Shown in pieces: positions 22,455-34,700 of a stretch of 64,000 bases of DNA. Source of the DNA: Temnothorax longispinosus (lineage: Eukaryota; Arthropoda; Insecta; Hymenoptera; Formicidae); assembly GCF_030848805.1 (NCBI RefSeq), contig NC_092367.1, positions 4,433,019 through 4,497,018 on the forward strand, given 5' to 3'. The stretch's first letter is position 1, and each line of letters starts with the position of its first letter. Under the pieces are notes generated by a model. That model did no database searches, was not told the DNA's origin, and was given only the letters and a program-made list of their open reading frames with translations. Made by a program: the position numbers and the translations under genes.

Positions 22455-24953
22455 AAAAAAGAGAAGAAAATAAACCGGTGGAAATTTGTAGTACGCGCAA
22501 CGTGACGACCTAATTGGTATAATAATAAAAATGGCGCGTTTCGGCGTTGCTGTGCCGGTACTGCCGGTGAATTCTCGTTTAAATGCAAATGCATCTCGGC
22601 CGCGACGCTTCAACGGCTATATCCAAAACCTCGGCAAAAGGCTGGGGCCGCTTCTTCCGTTGGCGTTAAAACGATCTAAATGATCTAATCGAGCCCCGGG
22701 ACTGAAAATCCATGTGCTCGTCGCTGATAGCGCGTTGCTGCGTCGTAACCCGCGACCATCCGCGTAATTATTTCAAAAGGCTGTTCGAGACATTTTATTT
22801 CCAGGTCGTTTAAAATCCAGCTCGCGACCATGTTTTCCCAGTCCGCGCGCGCACAAACGAAATGAAATTATGTATCGCGGAATTTTATACGATGAATATT
22901 TCATTGCAGGATTATTATACTGTAATAAAATCACATCAATCCTGTGTACATAATAATGATATATTATTGGTGATACAATCAAGCAGTGACACACGAAGAA
23001 TGTAAAATTAAAATATTCATCAAAATATACGTAGGATATATTAGCTGTTTAATTAACTTAAATTATTGATATTTTTATACCGCGCGGTGAAACGTTACCG
23101 CGCGCGTTACTTCATCCCGAGTTTCTTTCTCGCGAAATATCATCTAGATTTTATATCGCGCATTCGCTCACCATATTCATATTATTTTTCCTATTTAAAA
23201 GCACTTGGATAGCGTATTCCAAGAATCGGGCATATTCCTCTCGAGATATACTCCCGACTACTCCCGCCCCGGTGCAGACGGAGCGATATAGCGCTTTCGA
23301 GAGAGATTTATGAAGGACCGTCTTTTACGCCCTTCCTCTTGCCTGCCTCAGAAAAGAAAACCGGTTCATCAGAATTCATGGCAATCGGTATATAATCGAA
23401 ATCTGTTTTTGTTCTTCCTCGCGATTGTGCCGCGATAATGGACAATGACATTGTTAGGGGATGCAAGAATAAGGCACGAAGAATGAAGGGAAAAATGGAA
23501 GAAGCCGCGGCCGCGGCGAAGAGGGTGACTGTCGTCGTCGTTGCAGGGTTGAAATGACTACCGAGAAGGAACGGGAGAATAACGGCGAGTTTAATATGGC
23601 GCCGCGGGGCTCGTTTAATCATTTAATCGAGTCCCCGGCCCCGGCATGCCTCGGTTTTCCATCGTCGTCGTTTGCACCTCATCTCGTCCCGTTATCTCCG
23701 TTCTCCGAATACCATCGGTAGGGCCGACGATTACTTAAGGACGATTTCGCGTGTCTGCTCCGTTCCGTCTATTCTTCGAGCGTTCGAGGCGTTCCCTACG
23801 TCGCGGGCCCTTTATCTCAGCCCTGCAATATGCAGCCGGTCGCACTCGTGGCAAAACTCATCGAGTCAGGACACTCCGTCACTCGTCCGCGCGCGAAAAC
23901 ATCTTCTCGACAGATAAAAAGACACGAGGAACGCGGAGCAGGCGCGACACGATCTCACACCAGCATAAACATAACCCGACTACGGTATATATGAAAAAAT
24001 TTGGGAAGAGCGCGCGGGGAGCGAGGCGAGAACGTCCCTTTCAGAAAAGCCGAGCGAAGTAATCGAAGATACTTAATAACCGACCGTCTGTCTATAAATA
24101 TAGTACTCCGAACCGTTTATTTATACGCGGGGTTTATTATTCCGTATAAAAAGAAGTGCTTGCTTGCGACTCACTTGCGTATCGTCGAACCAGAATACCT
24201 GGAATCTGCCATAATATGCAGTAATCGAGCAGGTAGATTGTAATGATTGTACTGCCACCGCCTTTGAAGCGTTACAAGACGCGATCGCGCGGACCGTCAT
24301 GTCAGGGTGCTCGAAACGATCGCCCGTCTCTCGATTCGACACTCTTGATCCTCGTTCGCACGCGAGATTCACATCTGGTGGATAAAAAGACGCGAGAAGC
24401 ACGTAACAGTCGCAATTAGCCGTGTCGAAGCCGCGCCGCCCGCGCCCGCGCGCTACGCGATCGGAGATCGGACTATTCGAGAACCGTTAATAATTGGAAG
24501 GAGAAGGGAGGGGAAGGGGAGGTGCGTTCGTGAATTTATTGAATTAAATTGAATACGGGCGGTATATTACACGAAAACAAGTAAGCTCGCAAAAGTTCTC
24601 GAAAAATGAGTTATATGTATATGTACGCAACTGGGTCGAAATAGAGCGCTTTAATGGTATTCAAGACGGATTAACTTATTTTTGCATAACGTTAAAACTG
24701 CGTATGAATTTCGCGTTACAATCGCGCGAGAGAGACATATATCGACGCGCTGAAATCAGTCGCCGAATCACACGTTTCGCGTTCCTGCTCGTCGTACTCG
24801 TCGCCGCGCTAGAAAACAGTTTTCATTTACTAATCTATTATTTCGTAGGGAGAGATCGAATGGAACGGCTCCTGGGCCCTCACCGCGGTCATGGGACGTC
24901 AGAGAAAAGAAATAGCACGCTGAGAATTCTTGCGTGCCATTATCATTCGCAAG

Positions 24954-25096
24954 AATCGCAAGAGAAACGTATGCGCAACTGTTGTTCTTACGGAAAAGGT
25001 TTGCAAGTCGATTAGGCTATCGCATGGCTTTTAACCAATCAACTTGCAACGTTTTTGTAAGAACAGAATTTACGCATACATTTCTCTTGCGAATAA
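24954..25096. mobile_element. Imperfect 143-bp foldback element
   Basis: Left arm ATCGCAAGAGAAACGTATGC...GTTCTTACGG...TTGCAAGTCGATTAGG is mirrored by the right arm with scattered mismatches (reverse complement TTCGCAAGAGAAATGTATGC). Older than the 8693 or 18563 elements, judging by divergence. Confidence 0.6.
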
Positions 25097-25803
25097 ATAA
25101 AGAATCGAGTCCCCAGGACCCAGGAGCCTTAAAAACTTTTAAAATGCATCGCTCGCGAGCCGTTCGATCGTTTTATTGCCGTTTACGTCGCCTAGGTTGT
25201 TTACGTTTTTTCGGCTCGGCTTTCTTGGAAACTCGCACCTCGCGAGACGCGTCACGCGGCGTACACCCTCTTCCCCCACTCCCCCACTCTTTCCAAATTT
25301 TTCCTATTGCCGTAGTCGCGGTTGTCGCGGATTGCGACGCGGACGGTATTAGATTATAGTGCGAGTTCGAGGCTGTCAGGCTGCGTTCAACCCGCTCCGC
25401 ATTTTTCGCGTTTTCTAACCCGTCGATCGCGAATCTTCTGCCCATATTGCGCCCCGAAAGGCAGGAGCCATTGTAATTAGAGAGAAAGAAAGTTCGCGAA
25501 TATCTTTGGACGCAAACGAGTGTCGGAATTGAGCGACGCCGCGACGGTCGATCGTCTGGCTGCGTATATATGTAAATCCATGTCGCGTCTCTCGATGTTC
25601 GCAAACGGCGAATTAATTGATTTTTATCGCTGATTTTTAAGAAGTTTTGGTCTCACATTCAACGCAAGCGAATTATTGGCGAATCCGCGTCTCCTTGCTC
25701 GCCGCGAGTGAATCTCGCGTCGGAGTAACGTATCAACCGTCATTGCGTACAGTGCATTTCGAAAGTTTCCGTTTCACACGCGGCCCGCGGGTGATACGCG
25801 GGG

Positions 25804-25897
25804 CTGCATTCCACAAAATTCACTCTCGGTGAATAAAATCTATAGTTTACACCGTACTATAGCATTTTAGTTACCGAGAGTGAGTTTTGGAACGCAG
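25804..25897. mobile_element. 94-bp foldback element with CTGCRTTCC ends
   Basis: CTGCATTCC at the left and GGAACGCAG at the right, with TCACTCTCGGT mirrored as ACCGAGAGTGA inside. The terminal nine bases are shared with the 8541-8623 element apart from one change. Confidence 0.65.
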
Positions 25898-26328
25898 TTT
25901 AGGGTGTTTTCTCGGAAGGGCCGCGCTCCAGACGTTCGCGGTTCGGCGCGGCGCGTACCCCCTTCTCTTCCACCTCGTTCCAAATTTTTCATTAACTTTA
26001 GTGTCTTCAGTGGCATCGTATTCAAGGCCGTGGCATCGTTATTCACTGGCCGCGAGCCGTGTCCGCGTCTTCTACATATCTGGCGTCGACACTGATTCGC
26101 GGAACACGGAAGCCGAGCCGGCAGGCAGGTATAGGGTGAATAGGGTGATCCGAGTACAGCTCCGTGTGTCGTCGCATTATCTTTCGAAACGCACAATAGA
26201 TACTAATTATAAGAGAAAATGCGATTATTTTTTATGAACGATTAACGGTTGACAGCCTGCGCACACGGCCGAGCAAGGAGAGTGTATTTTTGAATATCGT
26301 ATTCCGGGGATATTTTAATCTTTAATCT

Positions 26329-26330
<2 letters not shown>

Positions 26331-26361
<31 letters not shown>
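26331..26361. repeat. (CT)15 microsatellite
   Basis: Uninterrupted CT dinucleotides. Confidence 0.95.
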
Positions 26362-26367
<6 letters not shown>

Positions 26368-26811
26368 TCTAAATACTATTTTCTAATTACATTAATGTAA
26401 CAAATTAATCTGAAACGCAAGGGAGCGGAATACTCGGCGCATCTTAACGCGTATATTCATTCATGTACTTTTGTATTCTTAATACAATAATTATTTGAAA
26501 ACTTGTTGCGGTAAAATATATACGATATAAGTATGTCGTCAGTTCGAGCGATACGTGAAGTGCGGCGCGGGCGGCCGGCTAGTAGCGTCGCTATGAAGTT
26601 AGCCGTGCAATCTTTGAATCCGTCCGTTAACGCTAATTCGCAAGATGTCGTGGATCTCGTACTCCGCGCTATTCTTTTATCGTGACTAAGTGCGTATACA
26701 GTTAATACCGGGAGTGCCGTGTTAAACGCCGCGCGAACGTAATTAACCGGTTTTTTTCCGCGAGTGAGTGTCTCGTGCCACGAAGGTGCAGCGACGAGGG
26801 AATCCGAGAGC

Positions 26812-26878
26812 CGAGAGGAGGACGAGGTCTGGGAGGGCATCGGGCAACGGCGGAATAACACTGCGGTAAATAAATTAT
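26812..26878. repeat. GC-rich dispersed repeat, copy A
   Basis: Shares the 14-mer CATCGGGCAACGGC, with recognisable similarity over about 65 bases, with 41074-41143 in the same orientation. Nature unknown. Confidence 0.45.
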
Positions 26879-27000
26879 TACCATTTATGTACGAATAATA
26901 ATGACTGTTCACTTACACTTTTATTGTTATATTATTCACGTAATAAATTATTTATTATTTATACTATTTGTAATACATATCTATTTCTTGCGGGCTTATG

Positions 27001-27138
27001 TCCATTTCTACCAATGCAGATTATTTAATTTTAATCTCGGTTTTACTTATTTTTCATCTCTTTCTACGTCTAGAATTAGAAGAAGATGAAGAGTAAGTTA
27101 AACCGAGATTAAAGTCAATATGCATTAGTAGAAATGTA
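27001..27138. mobile_element. About 138-bp foldback element
   Basis: CATTTCTACCAATGCA at 27003-27018 is mirrored by TGCATTAGTAGAAATG at 27121-27136. Inside, TTTAATCTCGGTTT pairs with AAACCGAGATTAAA. Non-coding. Confidence 0.75.
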
Positions 27139-30100
27139 TATATTTTAATCGTTTATTTTCGAATTATATTTCCTAAAACGAATGATTTATATGAAAATTA
27201 TAGAAAGAAAGATTTCTATGTATAAATGTTAAAAGAAACTGGCATCTAACAAGGTTTTTTGTAAAAACTATGCAAATATTTTAATAAATATAATTACTTG
27301 AAAGAATAAAGATTTTGACGCGCGCAGTTATTATTTCCTGAGATGATCATTGCGCGCATATGTACGTAGATATCGATTATCTTGAGCGCTGCTATAATTT
27401 GATTTGTACATTTATATTTTACAGATCACAACGTAGCGACGAGATGCAGTTACGACTCCGCTGTTGCGCATCGGTGCCGGTGAGTCATCTCTCATTTTAA
27501 GTTACAATGAAATCTCGACATAAAATCGTCGTAATTTGTACAACGATTTCCATACAATTTTTATATTAGTAATTGCTCTCTCGAGATGTTAAAAGCTCAG
27601 AAATATTTTTTATATTTCTGAATTTCTAATAGATGTAAAAATTACACGATGATTATATGCCAAGATTGAACAACAACAACAAATCGCGGATATATTGCCT
27701 CTTACGTTTTCAGTCTTCAATCTCTTCGACAAATTGTAAGTCGCAAGATCTTTCGAACAAAAAGCCGCCCGATCTTACGGTAAGAAAGACTCAAGTGCAC
27801 TCGCGCGTCGGCAGCGGCTCGTTTCTTTACCGAGACGCTCCATTAAACATCCTCAACTACTTCTACTTTTGCACATTTTTTAGAGCTCGTTTACCTCCTA
27901 TTGTTTCGCCTCGGCTCTTCCTCCGATTCTACTTGTCAAGGAAAGCTTTTCTTCCCTCTGGCAATATTAATTGCGATTAATAAGTCAAAACAATTACGGA
28001 ACAAAATGGAGAAAATAAAATGTTTTCCCGTCCGCGCGGTTGCATTAATTATTTCTCTAATTAGTAATTTCCCTCGTCAGATCTACGACGTTGTATTTTT
28101 TCCCCCATTATTAGAAGACGAGTGACATGCACTTAATTTCTCGTGACTTCTGAACAAAATATCTCCCGCAAGAGCCTCGCCGTCATTATTTTCTGAGAGA
28201 AGGCCTGTGGCCTATCCTCGCACCGAGAGCTGCATTACGAACAGACCGTATTCCGCACCACCTACTAACCGTCAGAGCGTGGCCGGGTTTTCTCCGCATT
28301 TAGCACCGAATTATTACGCCCCCCGAGCGTTCTCCATTCTCGCCATTTTACCTCTTCTCGCGTAATCTGTCGCACTGCCGAGCGGAACCGATGCCAAGGG
28401 ACGTGGGTGGCACGATGGGGAAATGAAAATGTGAAGGTGAAACTGCTTCCTGATGGTTAAACGTCGCGTTTTTTGACAAGTTTGCGGTTCTCGCTGCATC
28501 ACGCTGTCATTATTTTTCCACACGGTGTCGTCGCCCTTTTTACCTGCGATCGAACGCGAATCGTATAGTTGTGCGGAATACTTTGCTGCAACGATTCAAC
28601 ACGTTGAAGAACGCGCGAGGTTGCGCGTGACAATTTCAATAAATTCTCAAGTGTTTATTGTTAAAATCACATTATTCAAAGCTGCAAGAAAAGTGAGAAT
28701 ATTTTCCAAAGCCGGATGGAAAATAATAATCTCCTCTCTTTATATGAATTAAATCAAAATAAATGTAATATTATTCTCCTTTGATATAAAACTTCCGTTT
28801 GCCGGGATTGTTTAAGATGCGAGAAGCTCAATTACGCGATGTATATCAAATAAACATCTCCGTTTTCTGAGTTTTAGTACGAGACAGGAGCGTGGAAATT
28901 ATATGTGCAATTTTGTACGTGACTTTTATGAATCCGTCGCGACTTTACGACTCGGAAGACACGCTCGCTCCTGGGTATCTAGATTCTTTCATTACATCGA
29001 TGTTCTCGCAATAAGTTACTGCGATCCGTCGCAGATCCGTTGAGTGTGTGCTCTGCACTCGAAACGGGCTCAGCCGCCCTTTGTATTTGAATATTGCTGT
29101 CCAGGATCAGCGGGGTCGTCTGCACGTTCGCCTTCTCGCGGACACCGATCTAGACATGTCTAGATAGTTAGCACTCCCCCTCTACAAAAAAAACCCTACA
29201 AATAACACATATGCAGTAAACGCGATCATTTCGCCACGTTCATATTTCTTCATATCGACAGCAATTTTCAAGGTACTTTCTTATACTGCTGAAGGCTCGT
29301 GCGCTTCTTCTGTCCGAGATCAAAGGGACACGAATATATGGCTGCGCCGGATATGAGAATTTGGGCGCCCGATTTTCGATAGAGAATTTGCGATAGGTCT
29401 ATTCCGTTACAAATCTTTCGCCGCCAATAAAGGTCTTTATCCGAAAAAGCTTCCGCGGGGGATTACGAGGACGGTGGTTTCTCTAAATTGGCTTTTCCCG
29501 GGGCCAGGGGAGCTTCGAACGTCCTCTCCGTTCTCCAAGCGTTTAATTGGGATTTTATACGACGAATTAGACTAAAAGGCTATTCGCGTAGAATCGTTTA
29601 ACGAGTATGGAAGAAAACCTCGGACGTCGGGCTCGCGCGCTGTCCGTCCCGCGGATATCCTGCGCACGACGGATATTTAAGCTCGCTGACTTTCCAACAC
29701 TTTTTTCTCGCATAATACCCAGGCAAGACTGCTTGAAAAAACACCTGCGAAATCGTCTGGCTACTTTGCGCTCTCTCAGTTCAGGTGGACGACGGCCCGT
29801 AGAAATCTTTTCCAACTATGTAATGGGCCCGCGCTAAATCATTCCGCTAAAACTTTCAAGCGCGCTGAAAATAAATTTTTTCGTATTATTTGTGATGTTT
29901 TACGTGAAAACGATTTTTTAGTTTCATTATTATTTATTATAAAATAAAGATATAACACACAGACTGAGAACAAAAGAGCTTGAAACTATAGAGAGCGTGT
30001 TTTACACGAAGAATAATCCCCTTTTCAATTAAATATTACGCCGCTTTCTGTTATTTTATTATTATAAATCAATGTTGCGCAATGCTGTTTACGTAAAAAT

Positions 30101-31724
30101 GTTATATTAATAATTATAACATATTTGATTGCTACAAATTAATTAATAAATGTTCGTTTGAGAAAATACAATTAGTACATTTGCTGTGTGCACGTAAAGA
30201 TTAAGCGGTGTAAGGTAAAACAAATTATGCGCAGATTGTCCGCGAAATTATTTCAAAGGCCCGTGTAAAAAGATAATATGGCGTTTGATACGTCGCGATT
30301 GGTGTCCGGTACCTCGTTACGATGGATTTACGACGGGCAATACACGCCGACCGATTTTCTTGTCTATCCGCCGGCAGTCGATGAAAAAGGACGGACCGTC
30401 CGGGTGGACGAGGGGGAGGGGGGCGTGCAGGACGAGAGGAGACGACGGGGTGGATAGGACGGAAGGCACGCTTCGTCGATTCCGAACCCCCCTTGATTCT
30501 TCCCACGTCCATTTCCCTTTGTCGTCGCGTTTTCCTGCGGTTGCCAGCACTATGGCCGCTCTACATCGTGGCCGCCCTTTTCCCCCCTATCGATCGCGAA
30601 ACGCGAAATGGGGATTCCCTTAATTTAGACCCCGTTTTGATGGAACACTCGCCCGATAATGGATTCGGGATGCTTTGACGTTTGGACGTTTCCCGTACAG
30701 AGTACTCTGATTTAGTGTGGATTTGACTCGCGGAAGAGCGAAGAACAAAGGCGCTCATAAAGAAGGACCCGGGACCGATGCTCCCGATGCTGTGTGGGAC
30801 AGCGTTGGATAAAAAACCGTTAATGTTTCTATACATTGAGAGGGATAATGATAGTTAAGACAAAGAGCGCCGTGGAAGTTTCTTTCGATCTATGCCTATA
30901 ATAATCCGAGAACGATTTTATGTCTTGAATAAAGGAAAGTAATCGTGAGAGAACGATAGCTAATAAAGCTGCAGATTTCAATAATTACAGACAAATGGAA
31001 GAGAAATAAATTATAATCAGATATAAATAGAATTAGATTGCTAATAAATATTAACACTGCAACAACGATAGACTCGCGCAACAACAGCTCCTATTAATTT
31101 CGCTAATTTTCCATTGTTTTGCTAATATGTGCGCCATGTTTCTCAGATCAGCACGCACATATTTTTCGCGTATTTTTTATATGTTAAGCTCAATTTACGA
31201 TTATACACATGCGGTGAATAAACAATTGATGTTTACTCTGCTTCAAAATGCAAGCAATTACCGCAGTGCCATAGCAAAACAAGAATTGCTATATTTGGAC
31301 AATTACCGCATTTGTTGAAAACTGACAATATTTTCAAATAGCTCGCGCTCCTCTCGTCGACACGTACGGGAACGTAAAAATCTTTATTCAGCCAACGATT
31401 ATTACTCGTTTCTAAAGTGTCGAGACGCTTGCTTCGATTTTTCGCTAAGCAGAGAGGTGATAGCGGATATTGATAGGACCTGCCGTAGAGCCGTACGGAT
31501 ACTTTTGTATCAATTTTTTGGCTTCATTCAGTATTTGAGTGCATTGTGCTCGGCGAACAATAACTCATCTCGATATTGCTGGGTTGGCTCTCACATCCGA
31601 TATTCCCTGTGCATATCGATACCGCTTACTCTTTCCTTTCGTCCCTTCCCGCTCTTCTCTCCTTCTCTATCTAATTCTCGCGCTATGTAAATCTCTCACT
31701 TTCTCTTTCTCGCTCACGCTTTGC

Positions 31725-31749
31725 CTCTCTCTCTCTCTCTCTCTCTCTC
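31725..31749. repeat. (CT)n microsatellite
   Basis: About 12 CT units within a longer pyrimidine tract starting near 31630. Confidence 0.9.
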
Positions 31750-34700
31750 GCTTCTACCTTTTCTATCAATAAAGTGCATGCCCGTTTACGGTTTTACGAG
31801 GCGAGACGAAACTTCGTCCATTAACCCGTGACTTATTAGTCGTCGGCTGCGATGCACACGAGCTGCAAGCGATCACGTCAATGACATATTTGGCCGATGA
31901 ATATAACATATTCATTGAAATGCTAACGAGGCAACGAGTATGACGCGTCTGCCGCCAAATAAAGTAGACGAAATTTTGTTGAAATGCGGTATCGGCACGC
32001 GGAGGTTCGCCTTTGTGGGGCTAAAAGTGTTTCATTCAACGTATTTTACACATAGGTAGGATGCATAACTGCAACTACTTTATAATTTCAGAACAAATTA
32101 TTCGTGTTTGACCTCGGAAAATCGCTCGAGTTTCGATCTCGCTTGTTATCGACTTTAACCTTCAGTTCTGTACATACATAAATGATGTATAAAATTATTA
32201 AAAACATTAAGAACGATTTTTTTATCGTTGTGTAATGTCGGTATAAAATTTTCATATAAAAAGTGCATTGTTTGAGAATCTCTTTTCCTACTACGATCAT
32301 TAAATCGAAAGTCGTAATGTACGTTATCTTTGAATTACATTTATCATTTTTTCCCTCTTCTAAACCATCTTGAATAAAATTATAATTTGCTCCCAAAATT
32401 CACGAGGATATTTTGCCTGCAACTTATCACCTGCTCGCATTCTCTCGGCTTCTACTACGCTCCGCATCTGTCACAATCCCAAAGATCTCTCAATACCTGA
32501 GCCCGGTTGTCTGATACTTTCTTGCAAAATAATCTTTCGTGACGGACCTGGACGGCCTTGCCAGGTGTTTCTAGAAAGCATTGAGTTTAGACAAGCTTTA
32601 TACAAGTATTCAAACCAGTTTGAACATGAAAGAAGATTATTTTTAAAAGATTCTTCATATATGACGGAGTCGTGTGAGAGTTAAAGAGAGAGGGAATGAG
32701 TCACACAAAATAAAAATTTTAAACAAGAATTCACAGTAAAGTAGTTTAATAGGAGATACAAACAATTGAGTTATTTCTCGCTGCTTCTTTTTCTCAAGGG
32801 TTAAGTCGGAGTTCCTCCGGAGTTTAGAATAATCTCTCAGTGTCGCGTGGCGTCTTATTATGCGCGCCGGAGGTTTCGCGCTTTCGTTTATGTTTGCGCG
32901 GCACGTGGACTTCTCTCACTTGTGGGATTGTCTCCGCTCGCCAGGATGGCGGGCACGAACGGCGCTAGATAATGAAGGATGGAGTCGGCTGTTGGCCGGC
33001 CGACACGGTCAGTGTTTGAGAAGCACTAGTCCGGTCCCAGCAGAGTGGTCGGTCTTCTGCAAGGCTATCCGACGACGGACCCGGCGACGGAACGGGCCAC
33101 TTCCCGTGGGAGCCTGTTCCATCTATCGCTACCTGGCCGAGTGTCTGAGCGCGTGAGTGAGAAACCAGGTTATATGCAGATACGTACTCCCTCGCCGTTC
33201 CCCGTACTCCCAACCCCTTCACGCGACCGCCATCCCCTTCTGCCTACTTTCCTCCGGATTGTCACCCACGAGGATCTCTCGCAACGGTACCCTGCGGTAC
33301 GTGCTACGCCGAGAAAAGGAGCCTTTCCCCCTCACCACGTACGCTACATACACGCGCGCGCACACACGTACATATACAAAGGACTCGTTCTCCACTTCGT
33401 GCGATATCCTCCGGCAGCTTTCATCCTTCGCGAATCGATATTACGCGTAGCGCCACGTCTACTTTAAAACCACTCTCGACGTTTTCTCTTTCTCGCCCGC
33501 TCTCGACGAAACCTTGGAATCGGAGGCTCTCTCCGACAATGGCGAGAGGGTAATGTTGCTTCGATATATCATTTGCTTCTATACCACGCGATACGCGCGT
33601 AAATCTCTCTTTTGTAACATATATAAAAACGGACTCCCTCTTTATTTCGTCAATCCTATGAAACGTATATAAATTAATTTTTTATACATTTTACAATTTA
33701 AAATTAATTTCTTAAAGATATATAGATATGGAAATAATCGTTTTTTTAATGACAAACGATGCTTGAGATACACAAGAATTTCAATGAATATTCTTTCCGG
33801 AGTGTGGTTTTTTTTTCGAAGAAAAAAGATAGGACGTTGAGTTAAGACTTCATGGGCTCTTACGAAAAATGATGAAATTATCTGAGTTATCCTGGATGAC
33901 GGGGAAGCCATCGCACGTGCAGGGCACGCGCCTACTCGAGTTACGAAATAAATGATGTAAACGTAAGTTTTCAAGACCTCCGGACGAGGCAGATGCGTAA
34001 AGTTTTTTTCCCGGAGGACTCGATTGGATTGCCGGAAGTTTTATGTTGCTTCCGTCCGAAAGGATGTTAACGAATCCTTATCGAATTTATACGTCGGGGA
34101 ATTGATTCGGATTGGCAGGAAGAGCGGTAAAACACTGAAAATTCTCTTGAGCTGCTGTAAAAGTCTTGACGATTTGTCCAGTCGCACGAAAATTTTTCAT
34201 TTAATAGCGCAACGAATGCAAAACGACAGTAATTACTCGTCCGGACTGAAGCACACTCGCGATTTTTCTTCGCTGTTTGCGTCGCCATTGTTTTCTCCAT
34301 AACTGAGACTCGTTATATGAACCGGGCTGGTGGTCCTCGAGCGCATAATAATCTCCTTTACCCTACGATACGTCCGAGTAGCTGGTATTTTGCATGAAAA
34401 TGGGCAGATTGTGCGATTGTCGCGTAAAGGCTTGCACGATTCGATTGTCAATGTTACGTGCGCCATACCGAAAATAATCCCGTTCGATTAAAATTCACTA
34501 ATCTTTTCTTTCTCTCGCGTGCACCAAATTACACGGTACATTTGCTTCTACAGCGACTATACGATTTCGATAACACGAACGTCAACATTTGTTTGTCATT
34601 TGGCAGTTCCCGCGTCGCGCAATTCGCGGCACTTTATTTTTTTGCTTTCTCGCAGATGCTTTTTCCGGAACGCGAGATGTAATCTGCATATAAGGGAAGA

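Larger units (their letters stand above)
18719..24953. other. Gene-free stretch downstream of U2af38
   Basis: No exon I can support. 18.7-19.7 kb is AT-rich. 19.9-20.4 kb is purine-rich and stop-poor on both strands. 21.1-24.6 kb is CpG-rich with GA and CT microsatellites. Long open frames in 19.6-22.6 kb have low-complexity Arg/Ser/Glu composition and are probably by-products of base composition. Confidence 0.6.

Noticed and set aside
21388..22613. Several 100-220 codon open frames on both strands
   Set aside because: Arg/Ser-rich translations in CpG-rich, stop-poor DNA with GA and CT repeats; all six frames look alike, so this is composition rather than coding.
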